The notes under the pieces were generated by a model. The model worked only from the letters and a program-made list of their open reading frames with translations, was not told where the DNA came from and did no database searches. Positions 1-8,821 of a stretch of DNA of 51,694 nt are shown piece by piece (the stretch's first letter is position 1; each line of letters starts with the position of its first letter). The DNA comes from Alphaproteobacteria bacterium. GTDB taxonomy: Bacteria; Pseudomonadota; Alphaproteobacteria; Rickettsiales; JABDBP01. The position numbers were made by a program, and so were the translations under genes. The stretch covers positions 1 through 51,694 of the forward strand of contig JABDBP010000011.1 in NCBI GenBank assembly GCA_013288565.1, in the 5' to 3' direction.

Positions 1-346
1 CTTCCGCGCCGGGGACAATGGCCAAGTATTTCGAGCCTAGCAGGCCGTCACCAACAATTTCAGCGGTGGAATCGGTTGGAATCTTCACTGCATTATCAAC
101 CGATACGGTGACGATGGCTTGATAGGTTTTCGGATCGATTTGCTGATCAGCCACTGAGCCAACCTTAATGCCGCTGACCCGCACATCCGCTCCATTGGTG
201 AGGCCATCCACACGATCAAATTTTGCAATCAGGTGATAACCGTTCCCCGTTTGCACTTTGCCGCTTTTATAGGCAAATGCCAGGAACCCGACAGCAACCA
301 GCAATACAACCGCGCCCATTACCGTTTCGATGAGATTTTTGTTCAT
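1..346 (-). CDS. mlaD: MlaD-type phospholipid-transport substrate-binding protein, partial (C-terminus outside window)
   Basis: Reading the minus strand from the ATG at 346 gives a protein beginning MNKNLIETVMGAVVLLVAVG, a single N-terminal membrane anchor (about residues 5-25), followed by a MCE/MlaD domain with the typical pattern of 'GLTNGADVRVSGIKVG' and 'AEIVGDGLLGSKYLAI'. MlaD proteins are anchored in the inner membrane, form the hexameric ring of the MlaFEDB complex and move phospholipids between the outer and inner membranes. Only about 115 residues are present; the gene runs off the left edge. It follows the NDUFA12-like gene on the same strand with a 24-base gap, an arrangement common in alphaproteobacteria. 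The family is read directly from the sequence; the transport role is family knowledge. Confidence 0.9.
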   Translation of the reverse strand, partial: MNKNLIETVMGAVVLLVAVGFLAFAYKSGKVQTGNGYHLIAKFDRVDGLTNGADVRVSGIKVGSVADQQIDPKTYQAIVTVSVDNAVKIPTDSTAEIVGDGLLGSKYLAIVPGAE

Positions 347-370
347 GTTTTTCCCCTAAGACTTTACTAT

Positions 371-727
371 TTAAGAATTTTCTTGGCTCCATGCCACGTA
401 ATCGCCGGTGGCTTTTTCCCTTTTCCCGCCGCTTAAAACATGGCCAGGCGGGTAATATGCTGATGCGGTTCCGGTGAGATTCGGAATATGCTTTTTCTGC
501 CATTTATAAGGCTTGATTTTGGTGGGGGAGGGGATATCGTCAGTGGTTTTATGAAGCCAGCCGTGCCATTCGGGTGGTACCAGGCTTGGCTCCACTGCAT
601 CCTTGTACGTCACCCAGCGTTTTGGCTGTGTTCCGCCAGGTTTCGACTGGTAATAACGGTTGCCGAATTCATCCGCGCCGACATATTTGCCAAAAAGGAT
701 GGTATGAATTTTAGTGCCGAGGTTCAT
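371..727 (-). CDS. NADH:ubiquinone oxidoreductase accessory subunit, NDUFA12 family
   Basis: This 118-residue protein carries the NDUFA12/B17.2 signature: 'FGKYVGADEFGNRYYQSK' near residues 13-30, 'RWVTYKD' and 'PPEWHGWLHKTTDD' near residues 52-65. In alphaproteobacteria and mitochondria this small subunit binds the matrix/cytoplasmic arm of complex I and helps assembly and stability. No membrane segment is seen. It is read before mlaD on the same strand and probably shares its promoter. The presence of this family is itself a marker for Alphaproteobacteria, because it is rare in other bacteria. Length is normal for the family. Confidence 0.92.
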   Translation of the reverse strand: MNLGTKIHTILFGKYVGADEFGNRYYQSKPGGTQPKRWVTYKDAVEPSLVPPEWHGWLHKTTDDIPSPTKIKPYKWQKKHIPNLTGTASAYYPPGHVLSGGKREKATGDYVAWSQENS

Positions 728-739
728 AAGGTTAAGAAA

Positions 740-768
740 TTAATAGAGGAAAGAATGCAAATTGCCAA
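740..768 (-). promoter_or_regulatory. Candidate sigma-70 promoter for the NDUFA12-mlaD unit
   Basis: On the minus strand there is TTGGCA (complement of 763-768), a 17-base spacer and TATTAA (complement of 740-745). The predicted start of transcription would fall only a few bases before the ATG at 727, giving an almost leaderless message. This rests on matching the consensus by eye only. Confidence 0.35.
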
Positions 769-877
769 GGGGGATGTTCCTAAAAAATCTTGTGATTTGT
801 TAACTAACACTCAGTGTATAATCTTTGCGGAGGTATTATACAGCCTGATTATCCAGGATAAATCACTAAGTACTGGC

Positions 878-2575
878 TTATCTATTTAGGATCCTGGGAT
901 TTGAGGACAGTGTCCTGATGCTGGTAAATGCTTCGAGGATGAGCTGATCTTCCGATAAAGTTTCGGTGAGTTTGGCTACATCATCTACAATCAGATCCAT
1001 TTTTTCTCTGGCACCTGCATGACCGTTCAGAACATTATGGCCGGCATCAAGAATCTCCATGTAAGCTTTCCGAAGTCCTGCATTTTTCATTACCATTTTT
1101 CCTGCAGTACTACGGAGAAAATGTTCAACTTCCGTTTCAAGGGAATGATGCGCAACAATGCGGGTATCTGCACACAGGCTTTTGATGTCAATTTCGTCTG
1201 CCCATTGTTCCATGGTCGAAAGTCTTAGACGGCTAGTCGGATCATCCCCTTCGGTACGGATTTTATATACCTGGGTAGATCCATCCGCTAAGAAACGGCT
1301 AAAGCCAGCCTTTTCCGTGATGGAAAGCGGGTTTCTCTCCAGCCATTGCATTAGCATCCTATCTGCTTCGACAGTATCCAGTTTATAGCCTTGCGAAAAG
1401 CAATGGAGAGAGATTGACATTCCCAAATCTTTAATAGTGCTGGCACCAGCAATTATTTTGTAAGACGTTTCAGCGGCTCGCTTCCAGACAATTGGAGTAT
1501 GATCTTTATCTTTGTCTGCCCCATCTAGTAATGCTTTTATATGAGGGAAAAACATGCTGGAATATTCAATACTCGCTTCTCGAGCCAACAACCGTGGAAG
1601 ATTTTCCACTGCAATCACCTCCACACAGCCATTTTTAGTTTGAATGGTATGAGTAAGATTATGATAGGAGGTGATATCATCGTAAATATCGATAGGATTA
1701 TCAGGGCCCGGATAACAGCTGATATCTCCAATCACCGACAACTGCATGTCTTTCTTCAGATCGGATTTAGTAATGAATTTAGGATTATCGGGTGAGAAAG
1801 AAATGCAGTTCAACAATATATCATGAGTTAGAATCTCAGGAAATCGATGGCCATTGCTTGTATGTTCGCGTATCCATGGCGTATATTTTACATCCAGCTC
1901 CTTAAGCAAACCCACCGCGCCTTTGCCGCATCGTCCGTTAGGAGCTATCACCAAAGCTGTTGGCTTTTTACCTGTCCTTTGTTCGACTTCATGTAATCTT
2001 TCCCGAACCTTTTGCACCATTGCTTCTTTGCCAATTGCCGGATCCGGTGAACGGTAAGGGGGCTTTTCGCCCACCTCTTTCAGACACCATACATGCAGTG
2101 ATAGTAAAGTACCAGCATACCCGGCATAATAACCGAACGCTGCCACGCGTTTGCCAGTATGATCGACCAGGTCTTCAAGATCATAGAACGGTGTTGGTTT
2201 ATGGCTATATAAATCCCGCCCCTCTTCCAACCGGGAAATACTGCGCTCTCCATCGTCATCGCCATTCCAGGCATGAGCAAAATAAATAAGTTTTTGCGGA
2301 AGCGGGAATTGGTTCTCGAACCGCTCTTCCTTCGGTAAATATTTGATGCCAAGGATAAAAGCATCTTCCGGTGCTGTATACCAACTTCCAGGCTCCATTA
2401 TTTTACAACCAGCCTGCTCATACTCTGAATCTGGAAAAACCCGGTGCGGGGCTTTTTCTACAAAGATTTCATGCCCATTATCGATAAGGCTTTTTGCCTG
2501 AGCCGGTGTAAAAGGTGCGCGCGTATCGGCATCCGGTTTGCCGTAGGTTTCTACTCTGAGCCACAGTTTAGCCAT
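878..2575 (-). CDS. Lys1-type saccharopine dehydrogenase (L-lysine-forming type / lysine-ketoglutarate reductase) with C-terminal extension
   Basis: Residues 1 to about 370 align by eye along their length with yeast Lys1, the NAD-dependent saccharopine dehydrogenase that interconverts saccharopine with lysine plus 2-oxoglutarate. The catalytic pair is present: K78 in 'ILGIKYLPK' and H101 in 'IYFAHAWN' correspond to yeast K77 and H96. 'RVAAFGYYAGYAG' and 'NGRCGKGA' are also conserved. The protein is 565 residues, about 190 longer than yeast Lys1, and I do not recognise the mostly helical extension (about 375-565). Alphaproteobacteria normally make lysine by the diaminopimelate route, so I infer a catabolic, saccharopine-forming role that would feed the operon at 45.6-50.5 kb. 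The gene is divergent from an FAD amine oxidase and separated by 129 AT-rich bases. Confidence 0.85.
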   Translation of the reverse strand: MAKLWLRVETYGKPDADTRAPFTPAQAKSLIDNGHEIFVEKAPHRVFPDSEYEQAGCKIMEPGSWYTAPEDAFILGIKYLPKEERFENQFPLPQKLIYFAHAWNGDDDGERSISRLEEGRDLYSHKPTPFYDLEDLVDHTGKRVAAFGYYAGYAGTLLSLHVWCLKEVGEKPPYRSPDPAIGKEAMVQKVRERLHEVEQRTGKKPTALVIAPNGRCGKGAVGLLKELDVKYTPWIREHTSNGHRFPEILTHDILLNCISFSPDNPKFITKSDLKKDMQLSVIGDISCYPGPDNPIDIYDDITSYHNLTHTIQTKNGCVEVIAVENLPRLLAREASIEYSSMFFPHIKALLDGADKDKDHTPIVWKRAAETSYKIIAGASTIKDLGMSISLHCFSQGYKLDTVEADRMLMQWLERNPLSITEKAGFSRFLADGSTQVYKIRTEGDDPTSRLRLSTMEQWADEIDIKSLCADTRIVAHHSLETEVEHFLRSTAGKMVMKNAGLRKAYMEILDAGHNVLNGHAGAREKMDLIVDDVAKLTETLSEDQLILEAFTSIRTLSSNPRILNR

Positions 2576-2704
2576 TGAAATTACTCACAAAAACAGAGAA
2601 ATTTTTTAGCACATAAAGAACATAAAGATGTTAATGATTATAATAGTTATAGTATGATAAACAATAATAGTTAATAAATAGTTAATCAACTGGAGTTCTT
2701 TACC
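2576..2704. promoter_or_regulatory. AT-rich divergent control region with three ATAGTTA heptamers
   Basis: The gap between the Lys1-type gene and the FAD oxidase is very AT-rich. It holds the heptamer ATAGTTA three times in the same orientation, at 2643, 2667 and 2678, spaced 24 and 11 bases. A TATAAT-like hexamer lies at 2639-2644. GGAG at 2692-2695 serves as the ribosome binding site for the GTG at 2705. The heptamers could be operator half-sites controlling both genes, but simple AT bias could also produce them. Confidence 0.35.
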
Positions 2705-4042
2705 GTGGTAGAAAAAATAGTAGTAATTGGTGCGGGACAGATGGGGGCGTCGGCCGCTTACCATTTGGCAATTATCACTAAAGAGAACAATCAACCGGTT
2801 GATATTACGGTACTGGAACATTCGTCAGAAGGTGTTCAAAGAGGTGGCAGTGCTGGAAATTCAAGGATAACACGTCTTAATACTAGGGATGTCCCTCCGA
2901 TGTGTTTTGAAATGATTATAGAATCAAACAAAGTAGCGCAAAGACTTGGATGCGCCAGGGCTGTTAATGCATTGACTATTGGAAATTGGCCGGAAAAATT
3001 AGATCCTGCAATCGAATCTGCTCAACAACAAAAAAAATTACGGCATGAAATTTTAGACGCGGCAAGAATAAAGACAAAATATCCTTTCATTAATTCTGCA
3101 GGGTTTAAGGCTGTAGATGAAGAGGCGATGACATCACAGGGGGATGGCGCCGGTATTTTCGATCCCCACATGCTTATACAAAAATTACTGGAAGAAGCAA
3201 AAAAACTGGGGGTAAAAGTGCGTTATAGCACTCCAGTTTCCAGCATTACGGAAGAAAATGGCGGCGTGATCACTGAACTTACGAGTGGAGAAAAAATCAT
3301 ATTCGATAAGGCTGTTCTTGCAGCAGGCGTATGGAACCCTAGAATGATGGGTCCCCACCATCCTGTGGGAAAAAAGCTTACTACTACTGCTGAGCCTCTT
3401 TATTTATTCAAAGTGGATGATGCTCATATATCCCAATTGCTTGATTTTCCGGTACTTCAGCTAAAAGTAAAAGGAGGGGAAGAGTTTGCCCGCGAGCACC
3501 CGGGTTTTGTAAAAAAATATTCTCAGTTTGCCCGTACCGATACACGCCTGCAGGTCTTTACTATGACGGAATCCAGAGATGACGGGTTCTATTTTAAGCT
3601 AGGCGTTTGTAAGCCTGAAGAAACAATACCAAAAGACCCGGATGTTCTTTTAAGGGAGGCTGCCCAGGTGACTGATGAACAGCATAGGTTTGTCACTGAT
3701 ATTATAACCCATTTTTTACCAGGCGTGGCAAAATGCCTTCCTGGCGTTAGCATAGGAAAAGCAGATGAAATTGCAGTAGGCGCCTATAGCTGTGCCCCTG
3801 ATTATGTTCCGATCATTTCTCCGCTTCGTACAGGTAGTAATATTACGATCATTGCTGCCGATACTGGAATCTCTGGAAAATTTGCCGTCGAAAGTGGAAA
3901 ATATGCAGCCCGTTATGCGCTGGGACATTCTGAGCTGATTCCAGAAGCAGCACGAGAAACTTTTTCCATTGACCGTAACATGCAATCAGTTGCGATGCCG
4001 GAACAATCCAGGTTTGTCCGCATAAGCCCTGCTCACAGATAG
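2705..4042 (+). CDS. FAD-dependent amine oxidase, sarcosine/pipecolate/saccharopine oxidase-like (DAO family)
   Basis: The 445-residue product begins with a Rossmann FAD-binding site ('VVIGAGQMGASAAYHL', residues 6-21) and has the second flavin motif 'GSAGNSRITRL' near residue 48, the position where monomeric sarcosine oxidases have their HHG/DTR motif. The C-terminal substrate domain ends in 'APDYVPIIS' and 'ADTGISGKFA'. At the position where monomeric sarcosine oxidase bonds FAD through cysteine, my alignment places glycine (two before the Tyr of 'GAYSCAPD'), so flavin is probably non-covalent. The family oxidises secondary amino acids, including pipecolate and, for fungal Fap2, saccharopine. 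Divergence from the saccharopine-forming gene makes saccharopine or pipecolate a reasonable substrate guess, not a demonstrated one. The GTG start has a GGAG ribosome binding site. Confidence 0.75.
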   Translation: MVEKIVVIGAGQMGASAAYHLAIITKENNQPVDITVLEHSSEGVQRGGSAGNSRITRLNTRDVPPMCFEMIIESNKVAQRLGCARAVNALTIGNWPEKLDPAIESAQQQKKLRHEILDAARIKTKYPFINSAGFKAVDEEAMTSQGDGAGIFDPHMLIQKLLEEAKKLGVKVRYSTPVSSITEENGGVITELTSGEKIIFDKAVLAAGVWNPRMMGPHHPVGKKLTTTAEPLYLFKVDDAHISQLLDFPVLQLKVKGGEEFAREHPGFVKKYSQFARTDTRLQVFTMTESRDDGFYFKLGVCKPEETIPKDPDVLLREAAQVTDEQHRFVTDIITHFLPGVAKCLPGVSIGKADEIAVGAYSCAPDYVPIISPLRTGSNITIIAADTGISGKFAVESGKYAARYALGHSELIPEAARETFSIDRNMQSVAMPEQSRFVRISPAHR

Positions 4043-4053
4043 CTGCTTTAGCA

Positions 4054-5859
4054 TTAGGCCTGGGTGGTTTTCTTTCCTTCCACCTCTTTCGCCTTGGGTG
4101 TGAGCTGTATATGCAATTCCCTAAGTTGCTTGAAATCAACCGGGGCGGGGGCGTTCATCAATAAATCCTCAGCCTGTTGGTTCATCGGGAAGGCGATGAC
4201 CTCGCGGATGTTCGGCTCATCGGCTAGCAGCATAACGATCCGGTCTATGCCTGGAGCAAGCCCACCGTGCGGTGGTGCGCCGAATTTGAAGGCGCGTATC
4301 ATCCCACCGAACCGCTCATCAACGGTTTTTGCATCGTAGCCCGCGATTTCAAAGGCTTTATACATAATTTCCGGTTTGTGATTCCGAATTGCGCCGCTGG
4401 ATAATTCAATCCCGTTGCAGACTATATCGTATTGGAAAGCCAGAATTGAGAGTGGGTCTTGTTTTTGGAGTGCCTCCAACCCACCCTGTGGCATCGAAAA
4501 TGGATTGTGGCTGAATTCGATTTTCTTGGTTTCTTCGTTATATTCGTAATAAGGAAAATCGGTGATCCAGCAGAATTTGAAGATATTTTTTTCTAGGAGG
4601 TTTAGTTCATTGCCTAAATGTGTGCGTACGGTTCCGGCTAATTTAGCGGCTGGAAGTGCCTTATCAGAGGAAAAGAAAACCGAATCACCATTACTTAATC
4701 CGGCAGTTTTTTTGAATTCTTCTAACTTCTCGGGTTTCAGGAATTTCGCAATCGGGCCTTTGGCCTCGCCGGTTTCTGTGAATGTTATGTAAGCCAAGCC
4801 TGCAGCACCTTCGGATTGCGCGAATTTTATCATGTTATCAAAGAAGCTGCGCGGTTGTGATGCTGTTTTCGGCGCCGGAATCGCCCGAACAATAGCGCCT
4901 TTATTGATATTGTTTTTAAATATTGCAAATTCCGAATCGCGGAAAATTTCGGTTGCATCGCTGATTTGAATAGGATTTCGTAAATCCGGCTTATCGGTTC
5001 CGTATTTCAGCATCGCATCATGATATTTAATGCGCGGGAATGGCGGTTTTATTACTTCATGCTTCGAGAATTCCTTGAACGTCTCAAAAAGCACTGGCTC
5101 GATAGCGGCGAACACTTCATCCTGAGTCACGAAACTCATTTCCATATCGAGTTGATAGAATTCGCCGGGTGAACGGTCGGCACGGGCATCCTCGTCACGG
5201 AAACACGGGGCGATTTGGAAATATTTATCGAACCCCGATACCATTAAAAGCTGCTTGAACTGTTGTGGCGCTTGCGGCAGCGCATAAAATTTCCCCGGAT
5301 GCAGGCGGCTTGGAACCAAGTAGTCTCGGGCACCTTCCGGTGAGCTGGAAGTCAAAATAGGTGTCTGGAATTCTAGGAATCCTTGGCTCGCCATTCTCCG
5401 GCGGAGCGCGGCTATCACATTAGAACGCAGCACGATATTATTGTGAATTTTCTCCCGGCGTAAATCTAGGAACCGATATTTTAGCCGCAAATCCTCCGGC
5501 AAATCCCGGTCGGCATTGACCTGGATGGGTAAGGGGTCAGCAGGCGATTCAAGATAATATTCTAACACTGCTACTTCAATCTCACCGGTCGGCAATTCCT
5601 TATTGACCGTCTCCGGTATACGGTTAATTACTTTTCCGGTTACGGTAATTACGCTTTCCAATTTGACATGGGCTAAATCGTTAAAATACTTACTGCCTTC
5701 AATTACAACCAGTTGTGTGATTCCATAATGATCACGTAGATCAATGAACAGAAGATTTCCGTGGTCACGCTTGCGCATCACCCAGCCAGAGAGCCTTACC
5801 TCTTGGTCATGATGAGATTTAGTTAATTCACCGCAATTATGAGTACGATAAGGATGCAT
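4054..5859 (-). CDS. aspS: Aspartate--tRNA ligase, probably non-discriminating (Asp/Asn)
   Basis: Bacterial-type class II AspRS of about 601 residues. The N-terminal OB-fold anticodon-binding domain includes '[21 protein letters not shown]'-type sequence. The class II core follows with 'FLEFQTPIL', 'QLDMEMSF' and motif 3 '[15 protein letters not shown]', with the bacterial insertion domain between. I chose the ATG at 5859 (protein [10 protein letters not shown]) because homologues start there; an in-frame ATG at 5886 adds nine residues. Histidine 33 occupies the position where the Pseudomonas aeruginosa non-discriminating enzyme has His31 and E. coli has Leu, so the enzyme probably also charges tRNA-Asn, with GatCAB finishing the job. 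Convergent with the FAD oxidase, with 11 bases between the stops. Confidence 0.95.
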   Translation of the reverse strand: MHPYRTHNCGELTKSHHDQEVRLSGWVMRKRDHGNLLFIDLRDHYGITQLVVIEGSKYFNDLAHVKLESVITVTGKVINRIPETVNKELPTGEIEVAVLEYYLESPADPLPIQVNADRDLPEDLRLKYRFLDLRREKIHNNIVLRSNVIAALRRRMASQGFLEFQTPILTSSSPEGARDYLVPSRLHPGKFYALPQAPQQFKQLLMVSGFDKYFQIAPCFRDEDARADRSPGEFYQLDMEMSFVTQDEVFAAIEPVLFETFKEFSKHEVIKPPFPRIKYHDAMLKYGTDKPDLRNPIQISDATEIFRDSEFAIFKNNINKGAIVRAIPAPKTASQPRSFFDNMIKFAQSEGAAGLAYITFTETGEAKGPIAKFLKPEKLEEFKKTAGLSNGDSVFFSSDKALPAAKLAGTVRTHLGNELNLLEKNIFKFCWITDFPYYEYNEETKKIEFSHNPFSMPQGGLEALQKQDPLSILAFQYDIVCNGIELSSGAIRNHKPEIMYKAFEIAGYDAKTVDERFGGMIRAFKFGAPPHGGLAPGIDRIVMLLADEPNIREVIAFPMNQQAEDLLMNAPAPVDFKQLRELHIQLTPKAKEVEGKKTTQA

Positions 5860-5932
5860 TTTCAGTTTCAAAATTCTTTGAGGCATGTATAAAGTAGCTT
5901 ACATGAAAATCATAGAAATTTTTATATCTACT

Positions 5933-6015
5933 GTCGTTCCCGCGAAGGCGGGAATCCATATTCCAGAGAAATCTCAGTATGTCGCACGATGGATCCCCGC
6001 CTACGCGGGGATGAC
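5933..6015. repeat. Paired REP-like palindromes between aspS and rnd
   Basis: Two copies of a GC-rich palindromic element face each other. The left copy (5933-5958) has core CCCGCGAAGGCGGG; the right copy (5990-6015) has core CCCCGCCTACGCGGGG. Each folds on itself and the two halves also pair with each other. This is the widespread proteobacterial dispersed repeat whose translation ('DPRLRGDD') often appears as spurious N-termini. It lies between the divergent aspS and rnd starts. Confidence 0.85.
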
Positions 6016-6027
6016 GATGGGAGTGTA

Positions 6028-6879
6028 ATGCCCGTCATCACCGATTCTAAAGTTTTGAAAGATGCTATAGAGGCCTTGAGGATCGAGGATTTCGTTGCGA
6101 TCGATACCGAATTCGCGCGCCGGAATACTTATTATGCAAAGCTTTGCTTGGTGCAGGTCGCGGGGGCCACCAAAGCTTTCGCAGTGGACCCACTGGTGCC
6201 AGGATTGAATTTGAAACCATTATCAAAACTTCTGAAATCCAGAAAAATCCTGAAAGTTTTCCACTCAGCGCGTGAGGATGTGGAGGTTATTTATCATTCT
6301 TTAGGCGTAATGCCAAAATCGTTGTTTGATACGCAAATTGCGGCGAATTTATTGGGCTATGGCGCTACTGTGAGTTATGCCGGATTGTTGGAAACCATGA
6401 CTGGGTTGGCGCTCGATAAAACCCAGCGCTATTCCGATTGGCGAAAACGGCCGCTTTCCCGCCATCAGATCGAATATGCTCTAGCAGACGTAGTCCACTT
6501 GCGCGAGATTTACGCGATATTATCGCGCGAGTTGCAAGCTAAAAACCTCGAAAAAACCGCAAAACTCACGATGAAAAAGCTGCTAGAGCGCAAGCGCTAC
6601 GTTAATAATCCGAAACTTGCTTGGGAAAAAATCGGTAGCCGAGGGATGTCGGGCACGGAGATAAAGAACTTAAAAAAACTTGCTGGCTGGCGCGAGAAAA
6701 AGGCCCAGGAAATCGATATTCCCCGGCAATGGGTGGTGAAAGATATGTTGCTCCGGAAAATTGCCCGGCTGGGCGAAAGATTTCCGGAAACATTGGAAAA
6801 GGATAAAGAGTTGCAATCTCTTTTCCGCGAGAATAAGGTGAGCAAGCGTTTCCTCCAAGAGATGAAAGAACTGGTGTAA
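6028..6879 (+). CDS. rnd: Ribonuclease D
   Basis: RNase D is a 3'-5' exoribonuclease that trims tRNA precursors. The DEDD-family exonuclease motifs are visible: 'AIDTEFARR' (Exo I), 'FHSAREDVEVI' (Exo II) and 'YALADVVHLREIY' (Exo III, DEDDy type). A C-terminal HRDC-like helical region follows (about residues 200-283). I chose the ATG at 6028, which has GGGAG seven bases upstream. The reading frame is open further upstream to 5989, but those codons are the REP-like repeat and not part of the protein. The stop overlaps the pyrF start by one base (TAATG), so the two genes are translationally coupled. Confidence 0.93.
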   Translation: MPVITDSKVLKDAIEALRIEDFVAIDTEFARRNTYYAKLCLVQVAGATKAFAVDPLVPGLNLKPLSKLLKSRKILKVFHSAREDVEVIYHSLGVMPKSLFDTQIAANLLGYGATVSYAGLLETMTGLALDKTQRYSDWRKRPLSRHQIEYALADVVHLREIYAILSRELQAKNLEKTAKLTMKKLLERKRYVNNPKLAWEKIGSRGMSGTEIKNLKKLAGWREKKAQEIDIPRQWVVKDMLLRKIARLGERFPETLEKDKELQSLFRENKVSKRFLQEMKELV

Positions 6880-7607
6880 TGACAAAATGCGAAAAGCTGA
6901 TTTGTGCCATAGATGCAGCTGATCAATTCACGGCAGCGAGTCTGGTTGCAAGCGTGCGAAATCACGTCGGTGCGGTTAAGCTCGGGATGGAGTTTTTCAC
7001 CGCCAACGGCGTCAAGGGCCTCAGGGAAATCGAAAAATACAACGTCCCGGTTTTCCTAGATCTCAAGTTTCATGACATTCCAAACACCGTCTCCGCCGCC
7101 GTCTCCGCCGCCGTCAAGCTCGGCGCCTTCATGCTCACGGTACATTGTGCCGGGGGGCCAGAGATGATGCGTGCTGCGGCTGATGCCGCATCAGAAACTG
7201 CCGAATCTACTGGGCGGGAAAGGCCGTTCATCATCGGCGTTACCGTGCTGACCAGCCTGGATAATGATGATATGAAAAGCATCGGCTATGAATTCACGGT
7301 GAAGAAACAGGCTCGGCTTCTGGCGGATTTGGCTAAAGAATCTGGGCTGGACGGGGTGGTATGTTCGCCGCATGAGATTCGGCTGATCAGAAGGCAATGC
7401 GGCGATGATTTTACACTGGTGGTACCGGGAATCCGGCCGAAGGATGCACCGAGTATTGACCAGAAACGGGTGATGACGCCGGAGGAGGCGCTCAAGCTCG
7501 GTGCGGACTATCTAGTAATCGGCCGCCCGATTACCGGCGCGAAAGACCCGGGTGCGACGGTGAGAAGGATTGTAGATGGACTTAATTCCTATAAATCAGA
7601 TAGTTAA
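6879..7607 (+). CDS. pyrF: Orotidine 5'-phosphate decarboxylase
   Basis: A 242-residue TIM-barrel enzyme that converts OMP to UMP in the last step of pyrimidine synthesis. The catalytic 'FLDLKFHDIPNTV' motif (D-x-K-x-x-D, residues about 60-72) is intact. The phosphate-binding end of the barrel shows 'VVPGIRPKD' and 'YLVIGRPITGAKDPG'. Length is normal for the bacterial group I family. It is coupled to rnd by a TAATG overlap, an uncommon pairing, and no other pyr gene is adjacent; carAB lies 6 kb away. Confidence 0.96.
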   Translation: MTKCEKLICAIDAADQFTAASLVASVRNHVGAVKLGMEFFTANGVKGLREIEKYNVPVFLDLKFHDIPNTVSAAVSAAVKLGAFMLTVHCAGGPEMMRAAADAASETAESTGRERPFIIGVTVLTSLDNDDMKSIGYEFTVKKQARLLADLAKESGLDGVVCSPHEIRLIRRQCGDDFTLVVPGIRPKDAPSIDQKRVMTPEEALKLGADYLVIGRPITGAKDPGATVRRIVDGLNSYKSDS

Positions 7608-7668
7608 TTTTCTTGCTGGCATTAACGATTTATTAACCTTTTTCAGTTATATTTAGCTCATTGAATTT

Positions 7669-8787
7669 ATGAGCGCGAACGGAAATACCATCGGAAAATA
7701 TGAAGAAGGCGACCGGAAACTCCACTGGTTCACACGTTTGCTGCTGACTAACCGCTGGGCTCAGCTTGTATTGTGGCCAATAGTTTATCCCTGGCAAGAG
7801 GAATTGGTTTTTTTTCGGTATTTTGATAGGGAGAAGGGTGAGCTGGTGCAAGATGAGCCGGGCAGAATAGCAGTGAGGAAGATGGGTCTTCCTTCTGAGT
7901 ACGGTCTGGCTGGCTTTGTTGAAGATAGAGTAAAAGTAAAAGAAGATGAAGAGCTGGTTTTCTGGCGTAAGCACCCGGAGTTGGGAGCGCCAACCATACT
8001 TGTCTTTCACGGTTATGCCGGGAAGGTTTCTGATGAAGCACCACTTCTTAAGGCAATCGCCGATGCCGGACTTGGTGTGGTTGCCGTTGAATATCCCGGA
8101 TACGGTTCAAGCACCGGTTCGCCTTCCGAGAGCTCTTTGAAAAGGTCTGCGCGGGAGGCGGTAAAATATTGCAAAAAGAATGGAATAGACCTGGATAGTG
8201 TGGTGCCGCTGGGACTCTCGCTTGGAGCTTCCATGGCGCTTGAGGCATCCTTAGAGCACCCGTTCAAGGCAAAGGTTTTCTATTCACCTTTCAGTTCGAT
8301 GACGCATAGGGCGGGAGATGCCTTTCCTCTGATGCCGATGGATCTTTTTCTCAAACATCGATTTAATAATCTTGATTTGATCGAAAGAGCCATGCAGAGA
8401 CGCATACGGAGGCGTGTAATTAGTGGCGATGATATACTTATATTGCAAGGTGAATTAGATGAATTTACTGATGTAGGGCATGCAAAAAAATTAGCAAAAG
8501 CTCTGAGAATGAGAAAAGAAGACATTATAAAAATTTTGCCAGGAGTCGGGCACGTACCGGATCCGGCGGATTATCCTTATATAATGGGTGTAGTAGCGGA
8601 ATTTATGGAGAGGCGTGGCTTCACATTACCAAGGCCTGCCTCAAATGCCAGGGAAGATGGCGTGCTTGATGTAAGTACAGTGATGGAACTCGGACGCGGC
8701 GAAGGAACAAACTGGGTCGGCAGCACCAGCACCCGGCCCGGAAGGAACGGAACACCTGGCCATGACGATGAAGTTACCCAGCGTTGA
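7669..8787 (+). CDS. Alpha/beta hydrolase, serine type
   Basis: A 372-residue protein with a complete alpha/beta hydrolase core at about residues 105-315. The oxyanion HG is in 'LVFHGYAGK', the nucleophile S184 is in 'LGLSLGAS', the acid is probably D264 in 'LQGELDEFTD', and H295 is in 'GVGHVPDP'. The fold resembles ABHD12/13 or YfhR-like hydrolases. Residues 1-100 contain a hydrophobic stretch near 30-42 that may associate with the membrane; the last 50 residues are polar and probably disordered. The substrate cannot be told. It is followed after 34 bases by an unrelated gene and may be co-transcribed with it. Confidence 0.75.
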   Translation: MSANGNTIGKYEEGDRKLHWFTRLLLTNRWAQLVLWPIVYPWQEELVFFRYFDREKGELVQDEPGRIAVRKMGLPSEYGLAGFVEDRVKVKEDEELVFWRKHPELGAPTILVFHGYAGKVSDEAPLLKAIADAGLGVVAVEYPGYGSSTGSPSESSLKRSAREAVKYCKKNGIDLDSVVPLGLSLGASMALEASLEHPFKAKVFYSPFSSMTHRAGDAFPLMPMDLFLKHRFNNLDLIERAMQRRIRRRVISGDDILILQGELDEFTDVGHAKKLAKALRMRKEDIIKILPGVGHVPDPADYPYIMGVVAEFMERRGFTLPRPASNAREDGVLDVSTVMELGRGEGTNWVGSTSTRPGRNGTPGHDDEVTQR

Positions 8788-8821
8788 TTGTGTGTTTTTG
8801 CGCCGATAGAGTTTAGAAGAA

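Noticed and set aside
488-889. Plus-strand open frame of 133 codons
   Set aside because: It lies largely antisense to the clearly recognised NDUFA12 gene and into the end of the Lys1-type gene, with a composition unlike a protein and no ribosome binding site.
5989-6027. Upstream extension of the RNase D frame (MDPRLRGDDDG...)
   Set aside because: These codons are the REP-like repeat. The ATG at 6028 has a Shine-Dalgarno and matches RNase D starts.
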